Part shown: positions 1 through 7,969 of the stretch, in pieces
Layout: each line of letters opens with the position of its first letter
How positions within the stretch are numbered: the first letter of the stretch is position 1
Assembly: GCA_959023295.1 (NCBI GenBank)
Contig: CAUFBM010000017.1
Span: forward strand, 1-57,441
Reading direction: 5' to 3'
From: an uncultured Collinsella sp.
GTDB taxonomy: Bacteria > Actinomycetota > Coriobacteriia > Coriobacteriales > Coriobacteriaceae
DNA length: 57,441 nt
Position numbers and translations under genes: made by a program
The notes under the pieces: generated by a model
The model's database searches: none
What the model was told of the DNA's origin: nothing
What the model saw: the letters and a program-made list of their open reading frames with translations, nothing else

Positions 1-72
1 GACTTGCAGCGACGGACCTCGGGACGCTCTTACACCACGTCTGCGCGCGCCACCCATCCAAAGGCCAAGCAG

Positions 73-92
73 GAACTATTTCACCGCAACTT
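73..92 (+). repeat. Unit of the TTTCACCGCAAC repeat family
   Basis: A 20-base unit containing CTATTTCACCGCAACTT. The same unit recurs in both orientations at 366-386, 413-434, 25480-25491 and 25529-25549. No coding function is visible. It probably belongs to a dispersed palindromic intergenic repeat family. Confidence 0.7.
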
Positions 93-139
93 TTCTTTAG
101 ATCGGATTTCGGGCTGATGCTAAGTTTATATCATTTCAA

Positions 140-295
140 AACTCTGCCGGATTACGGGGCTGAGTTGACAACCTCTATCCATTCCGGTAGGTAGCAAATT
201 TCAACAAGCCATCTACCTGCGGTTTTATTTAGGCCATATTTGCTGTGGTCGGGCATCACCAATCTAGCCCCGTAATCCGCCCTACTTTTGATAAC
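140..295. repeat. Degenerate nested palindrome with AAAACTnTGCCGG ends
   Basis: Outer arms share GGATTACGGGGCT (150-162) with its reverse complement (265-277). They enclose a weaker inner hairpin built from AGGTAG and CTACCTGCGGTTTT. The left arm (AAAACTCTGCCGGATTAC) resembles the arm of the better preserved element at 28808-28959, and the inner CTACCTGCGGTTTT is shared with it. I read this as a decayed copy of the same family. No ORF is credible here. Confidence 0.55.
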
Positions 296-365
296 AGCAA
301 GTATGAAACAGGGCCATTTTTCCCACTCTTTACCGCTATTGCGATCTCCACTCGCACGACCTTCT

Positions 366-434
366 GAGTTGCGGTGAAATAAGGACTGTTTGGCGGCTAG
401 AAGCCGCTATTCGATCCCTATTTCACCGCAACTT
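366..434. repeat. Inverted pair of TTTCACCGCAAC units forming a hairpin
   Basis: GAGTTGCGGTGAAATAAGGAC (366-386, minus-oriented unit) faces GATCCCTATTTCACCGCAAC (413-432, plus-oriented unit). They would pair over about 20 bases with few mismatches. A small inner hairpin, GCGGCT and AGCCGC, sits in the loop. It lies directly downstream of the rsmB stop codon, so it could shape the 3' end of that transcript, but there is no T-run typical of an intrinsic terminator. Confidence 0.7.
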
Positions 435-439
435 AGTAG

Positions 440-1840
440 CTACTTGTGGACCAAGCGGGCGCAGAAGTGGCCGTCGTAGGAGTCAGCGTTTACCGGCACG
501 CTTTGGAAAAGCCCGCGGTCGTTTAGGCGCACGGAGACGAGCTTCTTGGCTTGTTCGAACTCGGGGAGCTGCAGGATCTGCGCCTCGGAGAGGGGTGCCA
601 GGCAAAAGCCTGCGCCCTCGGGCGAAGCCAAAAACGCATCCACAACCTGCGCGTTCTCCTCATCGAAGACCGAGCACGTCGCATAGATGAGCTCGCCATC
701 CTCGGCAACGCGCGCGGCGGCCTCTTTGAGCATCGTCAGCTGCAGTTTGGGCAGCTCAAGCGTCACATCCTTTTCGGTCAGGCGCCACGGAATCTCGGGA
801 TGACGGCGCATGGTGCCGGTACCCGAGCACGGGGCATCGATAAACACCGTATCGAACAGGACAGGCTTACCAAGCATGGCATCGAACGACGTGAGGACCG
901 CATCGAGCTCGCAGGCATCGCCCGAGACGGTACGAACACCCGTAATACCCGCCTTATGCAGGCGCGCGAGATTCTGGTCACACTTGCGATCGTGCAAATC
1001 GAGTGCAGTGTGCTGACGGTCGTAGCCGGCACGCTTAGCCTGGCACATCATCACATAGGTCTTGGTGCCGCGACCGGCACCAATCTCCAGGCAACGTCCG
1101 GGACGGGTCGCCGCGGTAGCGATGAGCTGGGCGTTAAGGTCCGAGGCAACGGCCGCCGCGCGTTCAAACACGCCCGACGCAACGGTGGCCTGGGCATCGA
1201 CCGGCGCATGGCAGCCCGGGAACACCGGCGCCACAAGCTGCGATAGGTACGGATCAGGCTTGGTTGCAAAGGCGTTCTCGTGCAAAGCGAGCGGCGCGGG
1301 CGCCAGATTTCCGGCGAAGTTAAGCGCGCCCTCGGGCGTATCGAACGAGGCCATTATGCGACCGCACAGCCAGCGCGGCATACCCATCAGGCGAGACAGG
1401 CGAACCAATCGGCGCTCGGACTCATCGGCATCCGCCGCAGTGGCAAAGTCCTCGACGTTGTCCGCGACCTTATGCAGCACGGCATTCGCAAGACCGGCAG
1501 CCGACTTAGCGCCGCTACGAACCAGCTCAACGCCCTGACTCACGGCAACTCGGCCAGGGGTATGCAGGTAGAGCATCTCGAAGGCCGAGATGCGAAGCGC
1601 CATGCGAACACGCGGCGCGACCTTTTTGGGCTTATCCAAAAACTGATCGAGCAGCTCATCCAAAATGCCCTGCGTGGCGGCAACACCGAGCGCCAAACGC
1701 GCGGCAAAAGCGGAATCGCGCTGGTCAATGGCCTTGGCGGAAGCACGGGAAGACAACACGTCGCGTGCGTACATACCGCGACGGTCGGCCTCCATCAGCA
1801 CATCGAGCGCAAGCTTGCGCGCGGGGGAAAGCTTGCTCAT
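440..1840 (-). CDS. rsmB: 16S rRNA (cytosine-C5) methyltransferase, RsmB/Sun family
   Basis: This protein of 466 aa should methylate a cytosine of 16S rRNA using S-adenosylmethionine. An N-terminal NusB-like helical domain spans about residues 1-140. The Rossmann methyltransferase domain carries DAPCSGTG near residue 335 and ATCS near 387, the two cysteine motifs of RNA m5C enzymes. Odd point: the SAM-binding motif I reads EIGAGRGTK near residue 252 instead of the usual CAAPGGKT. I chose the ATG at 1840 because it overlaps the fmt stop in an ATGA arrangement; an ATG five codons upstream is also open. It is the last gene of fmt-rsmB. Family assignment is firm; the exact target base is inferred. 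Confidence 0.93.
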   Translation of the reverse strand: MSKLSPARKLALDVLMEADRRGMYARDVLSSRASAKAIDQRDSAFAARLALGVAATQGILDELLDQFLDKPKKVAPRVRMALRISAFEMLYLHTPGRVAVSQGVELVRSGAKSAAGLANAVLHKVADNVEDFATAADADESERRLVRLSRLMGMPRWLCGRIMASFDTPEGALNFAGNLAPAPLALHENAFATKPDPYLSQLVAPVFPGCHAPVDAQATVASGVFERAAAVASDLNAQLIATAATRPGRCLEIGAGRGTKTYVMMCQAKRAGYDRQHTALDLHDRKCDQNLARLHKAGITGVRTVSGDACELDAVLTSFDAMLGKPVLFDTVFIDAPCSGTGTMRRHPEIPWRLTEKDVTLELPKLQLTMLKEAAARVAEDGELIYATCSVFDEENAQVVDAFLASPEGAGFCLAPLSEAQILQLPEFEQAKKLVSVRLNDRGLFQSVPVNADSYDGHFCARLVHK

Positions 1841-2757
1841 GACAAAACACCCCATGTCAGATCGGCACCCTGCAGGCCGGCAGCCCAGGCAGAAGCAGCC
1901 ATAGCACGCTTGCCGTCGGGCTTAACCTCGAGCAGCTCAATCGTACCATCGGAAAGCCCCAGGTAAACACGCTTGCTCTTGACGGCAACAGCGCCCTCGG
2001 CAAGCGACACGTCGGCAGGCGCGGCATCGAGCACGCGAACCGACTTGCCGGCAATCACGCAACGGGCAGGCGCGGTATCGGACGAAGCGAGCACATGGCG
2101 CACGCAATCGAGCGCCCCCATCTGCGGATCCAGACGCATCTCCTGCTTGGAAATCTTGGCAGCATGCGTGACAAGGGACTCATCCTGCTCGGTCCACACC
2201 GCCGTGTCATCGGCAAGCAAGGGCAGCGTATCGGCCAGCAACTTACCGCCGAGCTGGCCAAGCTCCATGGTCAATGCCTCGGCATGCTTACCCGAAACCG
2301 AGGTCGAGGCCTGCGCGCAATAAGCGCCCGTATCCACGCCATGCCCAATGCGCATAATGGAAACGCCGGCAACCTCGTCACCAGCAAGAATGGCATGCTG
2401 AATGGGCGCAGCGCCACGCCAACGAGGCAGCAGCGAAGCATGAACATTCACAATACCAAGCGGCGCCATATGCAGCACCTCATCAGGCAAAATGCAGCCA
2501 TAGGCAGCCACACAGAAAATGTCAGCCTGGGCAGCCTGAAGCGCCTCAACAACATCAGGCGTCATACGATTGGCCTCAACAACCGGCAACCCCAACTCAA
2601 GCGCCTTGGACTTAACAGGAGAAGGCTCAAGCTTCTTACCACGCCCACGAACAGCATCGGGACGAGTAATTACGAGCGCAATCTCATTCCCAGCCTCAAC
2701 AAGCGAAGTCAGCGAAGGCACAGCAAAATCAGGCGTACCCATAAACACAATACGCAT
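1837..2757 (-). CDS. fmt: Methionyl-tRNA formyltransferase
   Basis: Formylates initiator Met-tRNA with 10-formyl-tetrahydrofolate in the cytosol. The 306 aa length is normal. The N-terminus FMGTPDFAVPSL and the strictly conserved HASLLPRWRGAAPIQ near residues 106-120 identify the catalytic domain; the C-terminal OB-like domain starts near residue 200. Its stop overlaps the rsmB start by four bases, indicating translational coupling. Upstream lie a terminator for def and an inverted repeat, so it probably has its own promoter in 2758-2860. Peptide deformylase, which removes the formyl group later, is the next gene upstream. Confidence 0.97.
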   Translation of the reverse strand: MRIVFMGTPDFAVPSLTSLVEAGNEIALVITRPDAVRGRGKKLEPSPVKSKALELGLPVVEANRMTPDVVEALQAAQADIFCVAAYGCILPDEVLHMAPLGIVNVHASLLPRWRGAAPIQHAILAGDEVAGVSIMRIGHGVDTGAYCAQASTSVSGKHAEALTMELGQLGGKLLADTLPLLADDTAVWTEQDESLVTHAAKISKQEMRLDPQMGALDCVRHVLASSDTAPARCVIAGKSVRVLDAAPADVSLAEGAVAVKSKRVYLGLSDGTIELLEVKPDGKRAMAASAWAAGLQGADLTWGVLS

Positions 2758-2859
2758 AAAGAACGTCTCCCCTCAACCAAAGCCGAGACGGCTACAAATA
2801 ACAGCGTCAGGCAAAGTCCCATCCAAGACGCCAGAACAATTCAACAGATTCAAATATAC

Positions 2860-2899
2860 CCAAAAACAAAGAGAGGACTGCATCAAAAGCAGCCCTCTC
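2860..2899 (-). terminator. Rho-independent terminator after priA-def
   Basis: On the minus strand GAGAGGGCTGC pairs with GCAGTCCTCTC around a TTTTGAT loop, followed by TTTGTTTTTG. It sits between def and fmt, so def-priA should end here and fmt-rsmB start separately. Confidence 0.8.
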
Positions 2900-2971
2900 A
2901 ACAAAGCACCTATCAGCGAAGACGCCTATCCCTGGCCCAACGGCACCCGGGCGAACCGGGCCATAACAACG

Positions 2972-3077
2972 CCGCCCCCGGTGCTGAGCGCCCACATATC
3001 GTCCCGCGCGCAGTTTCGCAGCAAAGCGAGAATGTTTGAGCACGGGATGATATGTGGGCGCTCAGCACCGGGGACGG
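2972..3077. repeat. 37-base inverted repeat, 34 of 37 matching
   Basis: Arms 2972-3008 and 3041-3077 are reverse complements with three mismatches and share GGTGCTGAGCGCCCACATAT. The 32-base loop holds no credible gene. The element abuts the def stop codon at 3084. It has the outer-arm architecture of other palindromes in this window but unrelated arm sequence. There is no adjacent T-run. Confidence 0.8.
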
Positions 3078-3083
3078 TGGGAT

Positions 3084-3620
3084 CTACTCAGTCTCGCCCG
3101 GTCGAGCGCCGCGGGCCAGGGCGTCCTGGTACTCCTTGACTGCCTTGAGCCTCTGCATGGGCTTAAGGCGCTCAAACATGGTGTTGCCGTGCAGGTGATC
3201 GATCTCGTGCTGCAGGCACACGCAGAACAGGTCGCCCGAGGCCTCGTAGCGAATCAGGTTGGCGTCCAGGTCGTACGCCTCGACGACGACATGGTCGGGA
3301 CGCTCGATCTCGCAGCTAATGCCGGGGATGGACAGGCAGCCCTCGCTAAACGGCACCAGATGGTCGCTCTGCTCAACAATGACGGGATTGATGAGCACGT
3401 ACGGATCGTAGTCATTCTTGTCGCTGTAATCGCAGTCGATGGTGACGAGTTGAATGAGCTCACCGATCTGCGGGGCGGCCAGGCCGCAACCGCCGTTGTC
3501 GAACATCATCTTCTTCATCTTCTCGGCAAGCGCCTCGATCGCCGGGGTGATCTCCTCGATGACGGCACACTCCTGGCGCAGACGAGGGTCGGGCGACAGT
3601 ACGATTCCGTTGGCTTCCAT
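3084..3620 (-). CDS. def: Peptide deformylase
   Basis: A metallohydrolase of 178 aa that removes the N-formyl group from new proteins. All three family motifs are present: GCGLAAPQ (about residues 44-51), EGCLS (about 93-97, Cys metal ligand) and QHEIDH (about 137-142, two His ligands and the catalytic Glu). I place the start at the ATG at 3620 because AAAGG lies six to seven bases upstream; the ATG at 3626 would sit on top of that ribosome site. It follows priA by 18 bases and is probably co-transcribed with it. Confidence 0.97.
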   Translation of the reverse strand: MEANGIVLSPDPRLRQECAVIEEITPAIEALAEKMKKMMFDNGGCGLAAPQIGELIQLVTIDCDYSDKNDYDPYVLINPVIVEQSDHLVPFSEGCLSIPGISCEIERPDHVVVEAYDLDANLIRYEASGDLFCVCLQHEIDHLHGNTMFERLKPMQRLKAVKEYQDALARGARPGETE

Positions 3621-3638
3621 GGCCATCCTTTCGGGTTG

Positions 3639-6092
3639 TTACATCAAATCATAGGCATCGACGTCAACGCTCACGCTCACGCCGCGCACGGAGCCCACCT
3701 CTTTGAGGCAGGCGCCAATATCATCAGAGACATGGTACCCTACCGGCGACTTTACAAGCAGATGGAAGCGGTAACGGTCCTTGGCTCTCTCGATTACACA
3801 CGAAGCCGGACCAAGCACCTGGGGCACGGCGCTCCCCGCCCGCAAAAAGTCGGGAGCGGCGACATGCCAGCGACGCTTGAGGAGCTTCGCGATGAGACCG
3901 ATGTAGTCCTGCGCGTCAACCGCGTTCGTCGACCAAACCAAGATGTTGACCAGGCGCACGAACGGCGGATACAGCGCGTCGCGGCGCTGGTCCAGGTCGT
4001 AGTCGGTAAAGATCGAGCGGTCGTGCTCGGCGACGGCGCGAATGACCGGGTCCTCGGGCAGGTAGGTCTGGATGATAACCTCGCCGGGGCGATCGCCGCG
4101 ACCGGCACGGCCGGCGACCTGCTCCAGCAAATCGTAAGCGCGCTCCCCCGCTCTAAAATCGGGTAGCTTTAATGCAAAGTCGGCATTGACCACGCCCACA
4201 AGGGTAACCTCGGGAAAGTCGAGGCCCTTGGCGATCATCTGAGTGCCCAGCAGCACCGCGCAATCAGCGGCATCGAACTGCTCGAGCAACTTCTTATGCG
4301 CGTCCTTGCCACGCGTGGAATCGGCATCCATGCGAATGATGGCGACATCCTCGGGCAGCATCTGGTGCAGCGCGTCCTCGATCTGCTGCGTGCCCAAACC
4401 CATTTTTGCCAGGTAACGGCTGCCGCACTTGGGGCAACGACTCGTGGGCGCGGGATACGGCTGCACGCGCCAGGACGAACCACAGGTGTGGCACTGCAGC
4501 GTGTGCGTGCGCTCGTGGTACGTAAGCGCCGTAGAGCAGTGGTTGCAGGTGGGGACGCAACCGCACTCGCGGCACATCAAAAACGGCGCAAAGCCGCGGC
4601 GGTTATGCAGCAGCACAGCCTTCTCGCGGCGCTCTACAACGCGCTCCAAACCTTCCATCAGCGGTTTAGAGAACATGGAGCGGCTGCCGTGCGAAAACTC
4701 GCGGCGCAGGTCGGCAATGCGGACCGTGGGTAGCACGGCGTGTCCCGGGCGCTCGGGCATCTCGACGCGCGTCCAGGTGGCACCGTTGTACGAGCCGCGG
4801 CGGCAGCGGTCGAGGGCCTCGGCAGAAGGCGTGGCCGAACCCAGCACGAGTGGGCAGCGATAGCGGCGCGCCATCTCGGCCGCCACCTCGCGCGCGTGAT
4901 AGCGCGGACTGGAGCCCTGCTTGTAGCTGGTCTCGTGTTCCTCGTCGATGATGATAAGGCCCAGATCGTTAAGCGGGCAAAAGAGCGCCGAACGCGCGCC
5001 GACGACAACGCGGGCGGCACCGCTGGCGACCATGTCCCATTGGTCCAGGCGCTCGCCAGCCGAAAGACGCGAGTGGAAGACCGCGACCGTCTCGCCAAAG
5101 CGCGAACGAAAGCGGCCGACTGTTTGGGCCGTCAGCGAGATCTCGGGCACAAGCACGCAGGCCGAGCGACCGGCCGCGAGAACGCGCTCGATGGCGGAGA
5201 GATAGACCTCAGTTTTACCGGATCCGGTGACGCCGTCTACAAGCACCACGTCGCCGTGGGCGTCAAGACGGGCGCGCTCAATCTGCGCAAGCGCCTGCTG
5301 CTGGCCGTCCGTGAGCGCGACCGGCGCCTTGCCGCTCGCCGAGGACAGCGTGGTCTGCTCGCTGCAGCCACGCCAGGCGCGGCGCTCCTCCACCACCACG
5401 ACGCCGCGTTTTTCGAGCGCCTTGATGGTCGCCGACATACTGTTGTAGAGCAAATTGAGGTCGCGCGTCGTGACCGGTCCGCACTGGAGCGCCTCGATGA
5501 GCTGACGCTGGCGAACTGCGGTCTTGGGCGGCGTATAGTCAAAGCCCTCGGGCGTAAGCATCACCCAGCGGTTTTGGATAGGCTTGACGGCGGGACGCTC
5601 GACCGTCCACGCCCCGTCATCGCCCTTCACAACGCGCGGGCTGCCACCCGGAGGCAAGAAGAGGCGCAGGCATTCGGAAAGCGTCGCGACATACTCGCGG
5701 CTCATCCAACGCGCAATGCGGGCGGCCTCGACGCCAAAGAGCGGTTTGCTGAGGATGGTCTCGATGGGCTTGACGCGCGAGGGGTCGAGGGCGTTGTTGC
5801 CTTGCAACTCGCCCAGCCCAGACGCAATGTCGACGATATAGCCCGCGGCCGCACGGTTGCCAAAATGAACTAGGACAGTGGAGCCGATCTGGGCCTCGTT
5901 GGCAAGAGACCGCGGAATGCCGTAGGCAAACGGCTCGGACAGCGCACGGGTGGGAATGTCGAGGACCACGCTCGCGTAGGCGGCCGTGGGCTCGGGCGCA
6001 GGCGCGGGCTTGGCCTGCTCGGCCGTGCGGACAGGCTTTACGGAAGCCTGCTTAGGCTCAGGCGAACCAAACAGCGACAGTTGCTCGGCCAT
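3639..6092 (-). CDS. priA: Primosomal protein N', replication restart helicase PriA
   Basis: A superfamily 2 helicase of 817 aa that reloads the replisome at collapsed forks. The N-terminal DNA-binding domain covers roughly residues 30-200. Walker A GVTGSGKT is at about 287-294 and DEEH at about 383-386. A cluster of paired cysteines (CREC, CNHC, CHTC, CPKC) between about 507 and 556 forms the two zinc sites of PriA. The open frame runs further upstream to 6224, but that part crosses the gltX terminator and gltX end. The ATG at 6092, with GGGAGG upstream and the start MAEQLSLFG, is more likely. Confidence 0.96.
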   Translation of the reverse strand: MAEQLSLFGSPEPKQASVKPVRTAEQAKPAPAPEPTAAYASVVLDIPTRALSEPFAYGIPRSLANEAQIGSTVLVHFGNRAAAGYIVDIASGLGELQGNNALDPSRVKPIETILSKPLFGVEAARIARWMSREYVATLSECLRLFLPPGGSPRVVKGDDGAWTVERPAVKPIQNRWVMLTPEGFDYTPPKTAVRQRQLIEALQCGPVTTRDLNLLYNSMSATIKALEKRGVVVVEERRAWRGCSEQTTLSSASGKAPVALTDGQQQALAQIERARLDAHGDVVLVDGVTGSGKTEVYLSAIERVLAAGRSACVLVPEISLTAQTVGRFRSRFGETVAVFHSRLSAGERLDQWDMVASGAARVVVGARSALFCPLNDLGLIIIDEEHETSYKQGSSPRYHAREVAAEMARRYRCPLVLGSATPSAEALDRCRRGSYNGATWTRVEMPERPGHAVLPTVRIADLRREFSHGSRSMFSKPLMEGLERVVERREKAVLLHNRRGFAPFLMCRECGCVPTCNHCSTALTYHERTHTLQCHTCGSSWRVQPYPAPTSRCPKCGSRYLAKMGLGTQQIEDALHQMLPEDVAIIRMDADSTRGKDAHKKLLEQFDAADCAVLLGTQMIAKGLDFPEVTLVGVVNADFALKLPDFRAGERAYDLLEQVAGRAGRGDRPGEVIIQTYLPEDPVIRAVAEHDRSIFTDYDLDQRRDALYPPFVRLVNILVWSTNAVDAQDYIGLIAKLLKRRWHVAAPDFLRAGSAVPQVLGPASCVIERAKDRYRFHLLVKSPVGYHVSDDIGACLKEVGSVRGVSVSVDVDAYDLM

Positions 6093-6121
6093 GGTCTCTG
6101 TACCTCCCACCCCATACGTCT

Positions 6122-6158
6122 TTAGAAACAAGAGCCCCACTCGTGGTGAGCGGGGCTC
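6122..6158 (-). terminator. Terminator after gltX
   Basis: Minus-strand hairpin GAGCCCCGCTC and GAGTGGGGCTC with loop ACCA, then TTGTTTCT. It lies between the gltX stop (6182) and the priA start, so priA relies on partial read-through or a promoter in the remaining 30 bases. Confidence 0.8.
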
Positions 6159-6181
6159 GGATACATGCGTTTGCGCGACTG

Positions 6182-7657
6182 TTACAGCGCCATCGTGCGG
6201 GCGCGGTCGATACGCGCCAGGCAATCGTCGCGGCCGACGAGCGCCATGGTCTCGCCCAGCGGAGGGCTCACCATGTTGCCGCAGACGGCGACGCGCACAG
6301 CCTGGAACACCACGCGCTTCTTGAGGTCCATCTGCTCGGGCAGCGGCTCAAGTGCGGCGTCGATGTTGGCGGCCGTCCACTCGGTAACACCCTCAAGCGC
6401 GGCCTTGGCGGCGTCCAGAATGGCACCCATGCCCTCCTTGGCCAGGCCCTTATTGACGGACTTCTCGTCATACTCGAGCGTCTCGGCCGTGGCAAAGATG
6501 GGGGCGGCGACGGTCACGGCGTCGACCGGCATCTTGGTGCGCGGCTTGACGATGGCAGCAAGCGCATCGATCCAATCCTCGCCGTACTCGACATTACCCT
6601 CGATGAGACCCGCCTCGTGCAGCTCGGGGACCATGATCTCGTCGGCAAACTGAGCATCGGACATGCCGTTGATGTACTCGGCATTGACCCAATCGAGCTT
6701 TTTGGGATCGAAGGTCGCCGGGTTCTTGGAAATGCGGTCGAGCGAGAACTTGCTGGCCAGAACATCGCGCGGGATGATCGTGGTCTCGCCGTCGAGCGAC
6801 CAGCCGAGCAGCGCCAAATAGTTGACGAATGCGTCAGGCAGGTAGCCGGCATCGCGGTACTCCTCCACCGAGGTGGCGCCATGGCGCTTGGAGAGCTTCT
6901 TGCCGTCGGCGCCCAGAATCATGGAGATATGGGCGAACGTGGGCACGGGCGCGCCGAGGGCCTCGTAGACCATGACCTGGCGCGGGGTGTTGGACAGGTG
7001 GTCGTCGCCGCGGATGACGTGGGTGATCTTCATCATGGCGTCGTCGACGACGGTCGCAAAGTTGTACGTGGGCGTACCGTCGGAGCGGAAGATGACAAAG
7101 TCGTCGAGCTCCTTGGCATCGAAGGTTACCTCGCCATGGACGGCGTCGTGGATGACGACGTCGCCGCGGTCCTCGGGCACCTTGATGCGCAGGACGTAGG
7201 GCTCGCCGGCCTCGATGCGGCGGCGTGCCTCCTCGGGATCAAGATCGCGGCAGCGGCGCTGATAGCCCTGGAAGGGGTCCTTGCGCTCCTGCGCGGCCTT
7301 ACGGTCGGCGTCGAGCTGCTCCTTAGTGCAGAAGCAGGGATAGGCCTTGCCCTCGTCCCAAAGCTGCTGGGCGGCCTGCTTGTACAGGCCCAGGCGCTCG
7401 GTCTGGGCATAGGGGCCAAAGTCGCCGCCCACCTCGGGGCCCTCGTCCCAGTCCAGGCCAAGCCAGCGCATGGCGCGCAGGATGATCTGCGTGTTCTCGT
7501 CGGTGGAACGGGTGGGATCGGTGTCGTCGATGCGCAGGATGAACGTGCCGCCGTTTGCGCGGGCAAAAGCCCAGTTATAGATAGCGGTGCGGGCGCCGCC
7601 GATGTGCAGCTTGCCCGTCGGTGAGGGTGCAAAGCGGACGCGAACGTCTGATGCCAT
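6182..7657 (-). CDS. gltX: Glutamyl-tRNA synthetase
   Basis: A class I aminoacyl-tRNA synthetase of 491 aa charging tRNA-Glu with glutamate. The start RVRFAPSPTGKLHIGG carries the HIGH-type motif HIGG at about 18-21, and KLSKR near residue 245 is the KMSKS loop. The C-terminal helical region binds the anticodon. The ATG at 7657 is preceded by GAGGAG; a longer frame to 7777 runs into the upstream inverted repeat and is rejected. Whether it also charges tRNA-Gln cannot be decided here. Two tRNA-Glu(CTC) genes lie at 18918-19093. Confidence 0.97.
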   Translation of the reverse strand: MASDVRVRFAPSPTGKLHIGGARTAIYNWAFARANGGTFILRIDDTDPTRSTDENTQIILRAMRWLGLDWDEGPEVGGDFGPYAQTERLGLYKQAAQQLWDEGKAYPCFCTKEQLDADRKAAQERKDPFQGYQRRCRDLDPEEARRRIEAGEPYVLRIKVPEDRGDVVIHDAVHGEVTFDAKELDDFVIFRSDGTPTYNFATVVDDAMMKITHVIRGDDHLSNTPRQVMVYEALGAPVPTFAHISMILGADGKKLSKRHGATSVEEYRDAGYLPDAFVNYLALLGWSLDGETTIIPRDVLASKFSLDRISKNPATFDPKKLDWVNAEYINGMSDAQFADEIMVPELHEAGLIEGNVEYGEDWIDALAAIVKPRTKMPVDAVTVAAPIFATAETLEYDEKSVNKGLAKEGMGAILDAAKAALEGVTEWTAANIDAALEPLPEQMDLKKRVVFQAVRVAVCGNMVSPPLGETMALVGRDDCLARIDRARTMAL

Positions 7658-7738
7658 GGAAATCTCCTCGATTGCAGGATGGATGTCTAACCGCACCAGT
7701 ATAAAGCAACAATGCAACCTCCGCACAAAGGGCACCGA

Positions 7739-7862
7739 CCCACTCATTGGGGACAGACTTAAATGACCAGTCTCCAAATACCGGAGTGTTCCTTCGGCTG
7801 GTCATTTAAGTCTGTCCCCAATGAGTGGGTCTGGTCGTTTAAGTCTGTCCCCAATGAGTAGG
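7739..7862. repeat. Perfect 32-base inverted repeat plus a third direct copy
   Basis: Arms 7739-7770 and 7798-7829 are perfect reverse complements containing GGGGACAGACTTAAATGACC. The loop includes a small CTCC/GGAG hairpin. A third copy at 7831-7862 repeats the right arm with 30 of 32 identities. The element occupies the divergent space between gltX and metK. It is an intergenic palindromic repeat; no transposase is nearby. Confidence 0.9.
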
Positions 7863-7969
7863 TGCGGAAAGGGTGTGAATGTTGGATTTACGCGCTATGA
7901 TGTGCCCTTGCATACAGAGCCCGGCGGAATGGTAACGGTCGCCGGGACACGTTATTCGAAAGGACAATC

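Noticed and set aside
2807..3043. 78-codon minus-strand frame between def and fmt
   Set aside because: It lies over the terminator and the inverted repeat and looks like random translation.
7863..7969. SAM riboswitch before metK
   Set aside because: I looked for a four-way-junction SAM-I pattern or other SAM aptamer features and a leader terminator and found none in the 107 bases.
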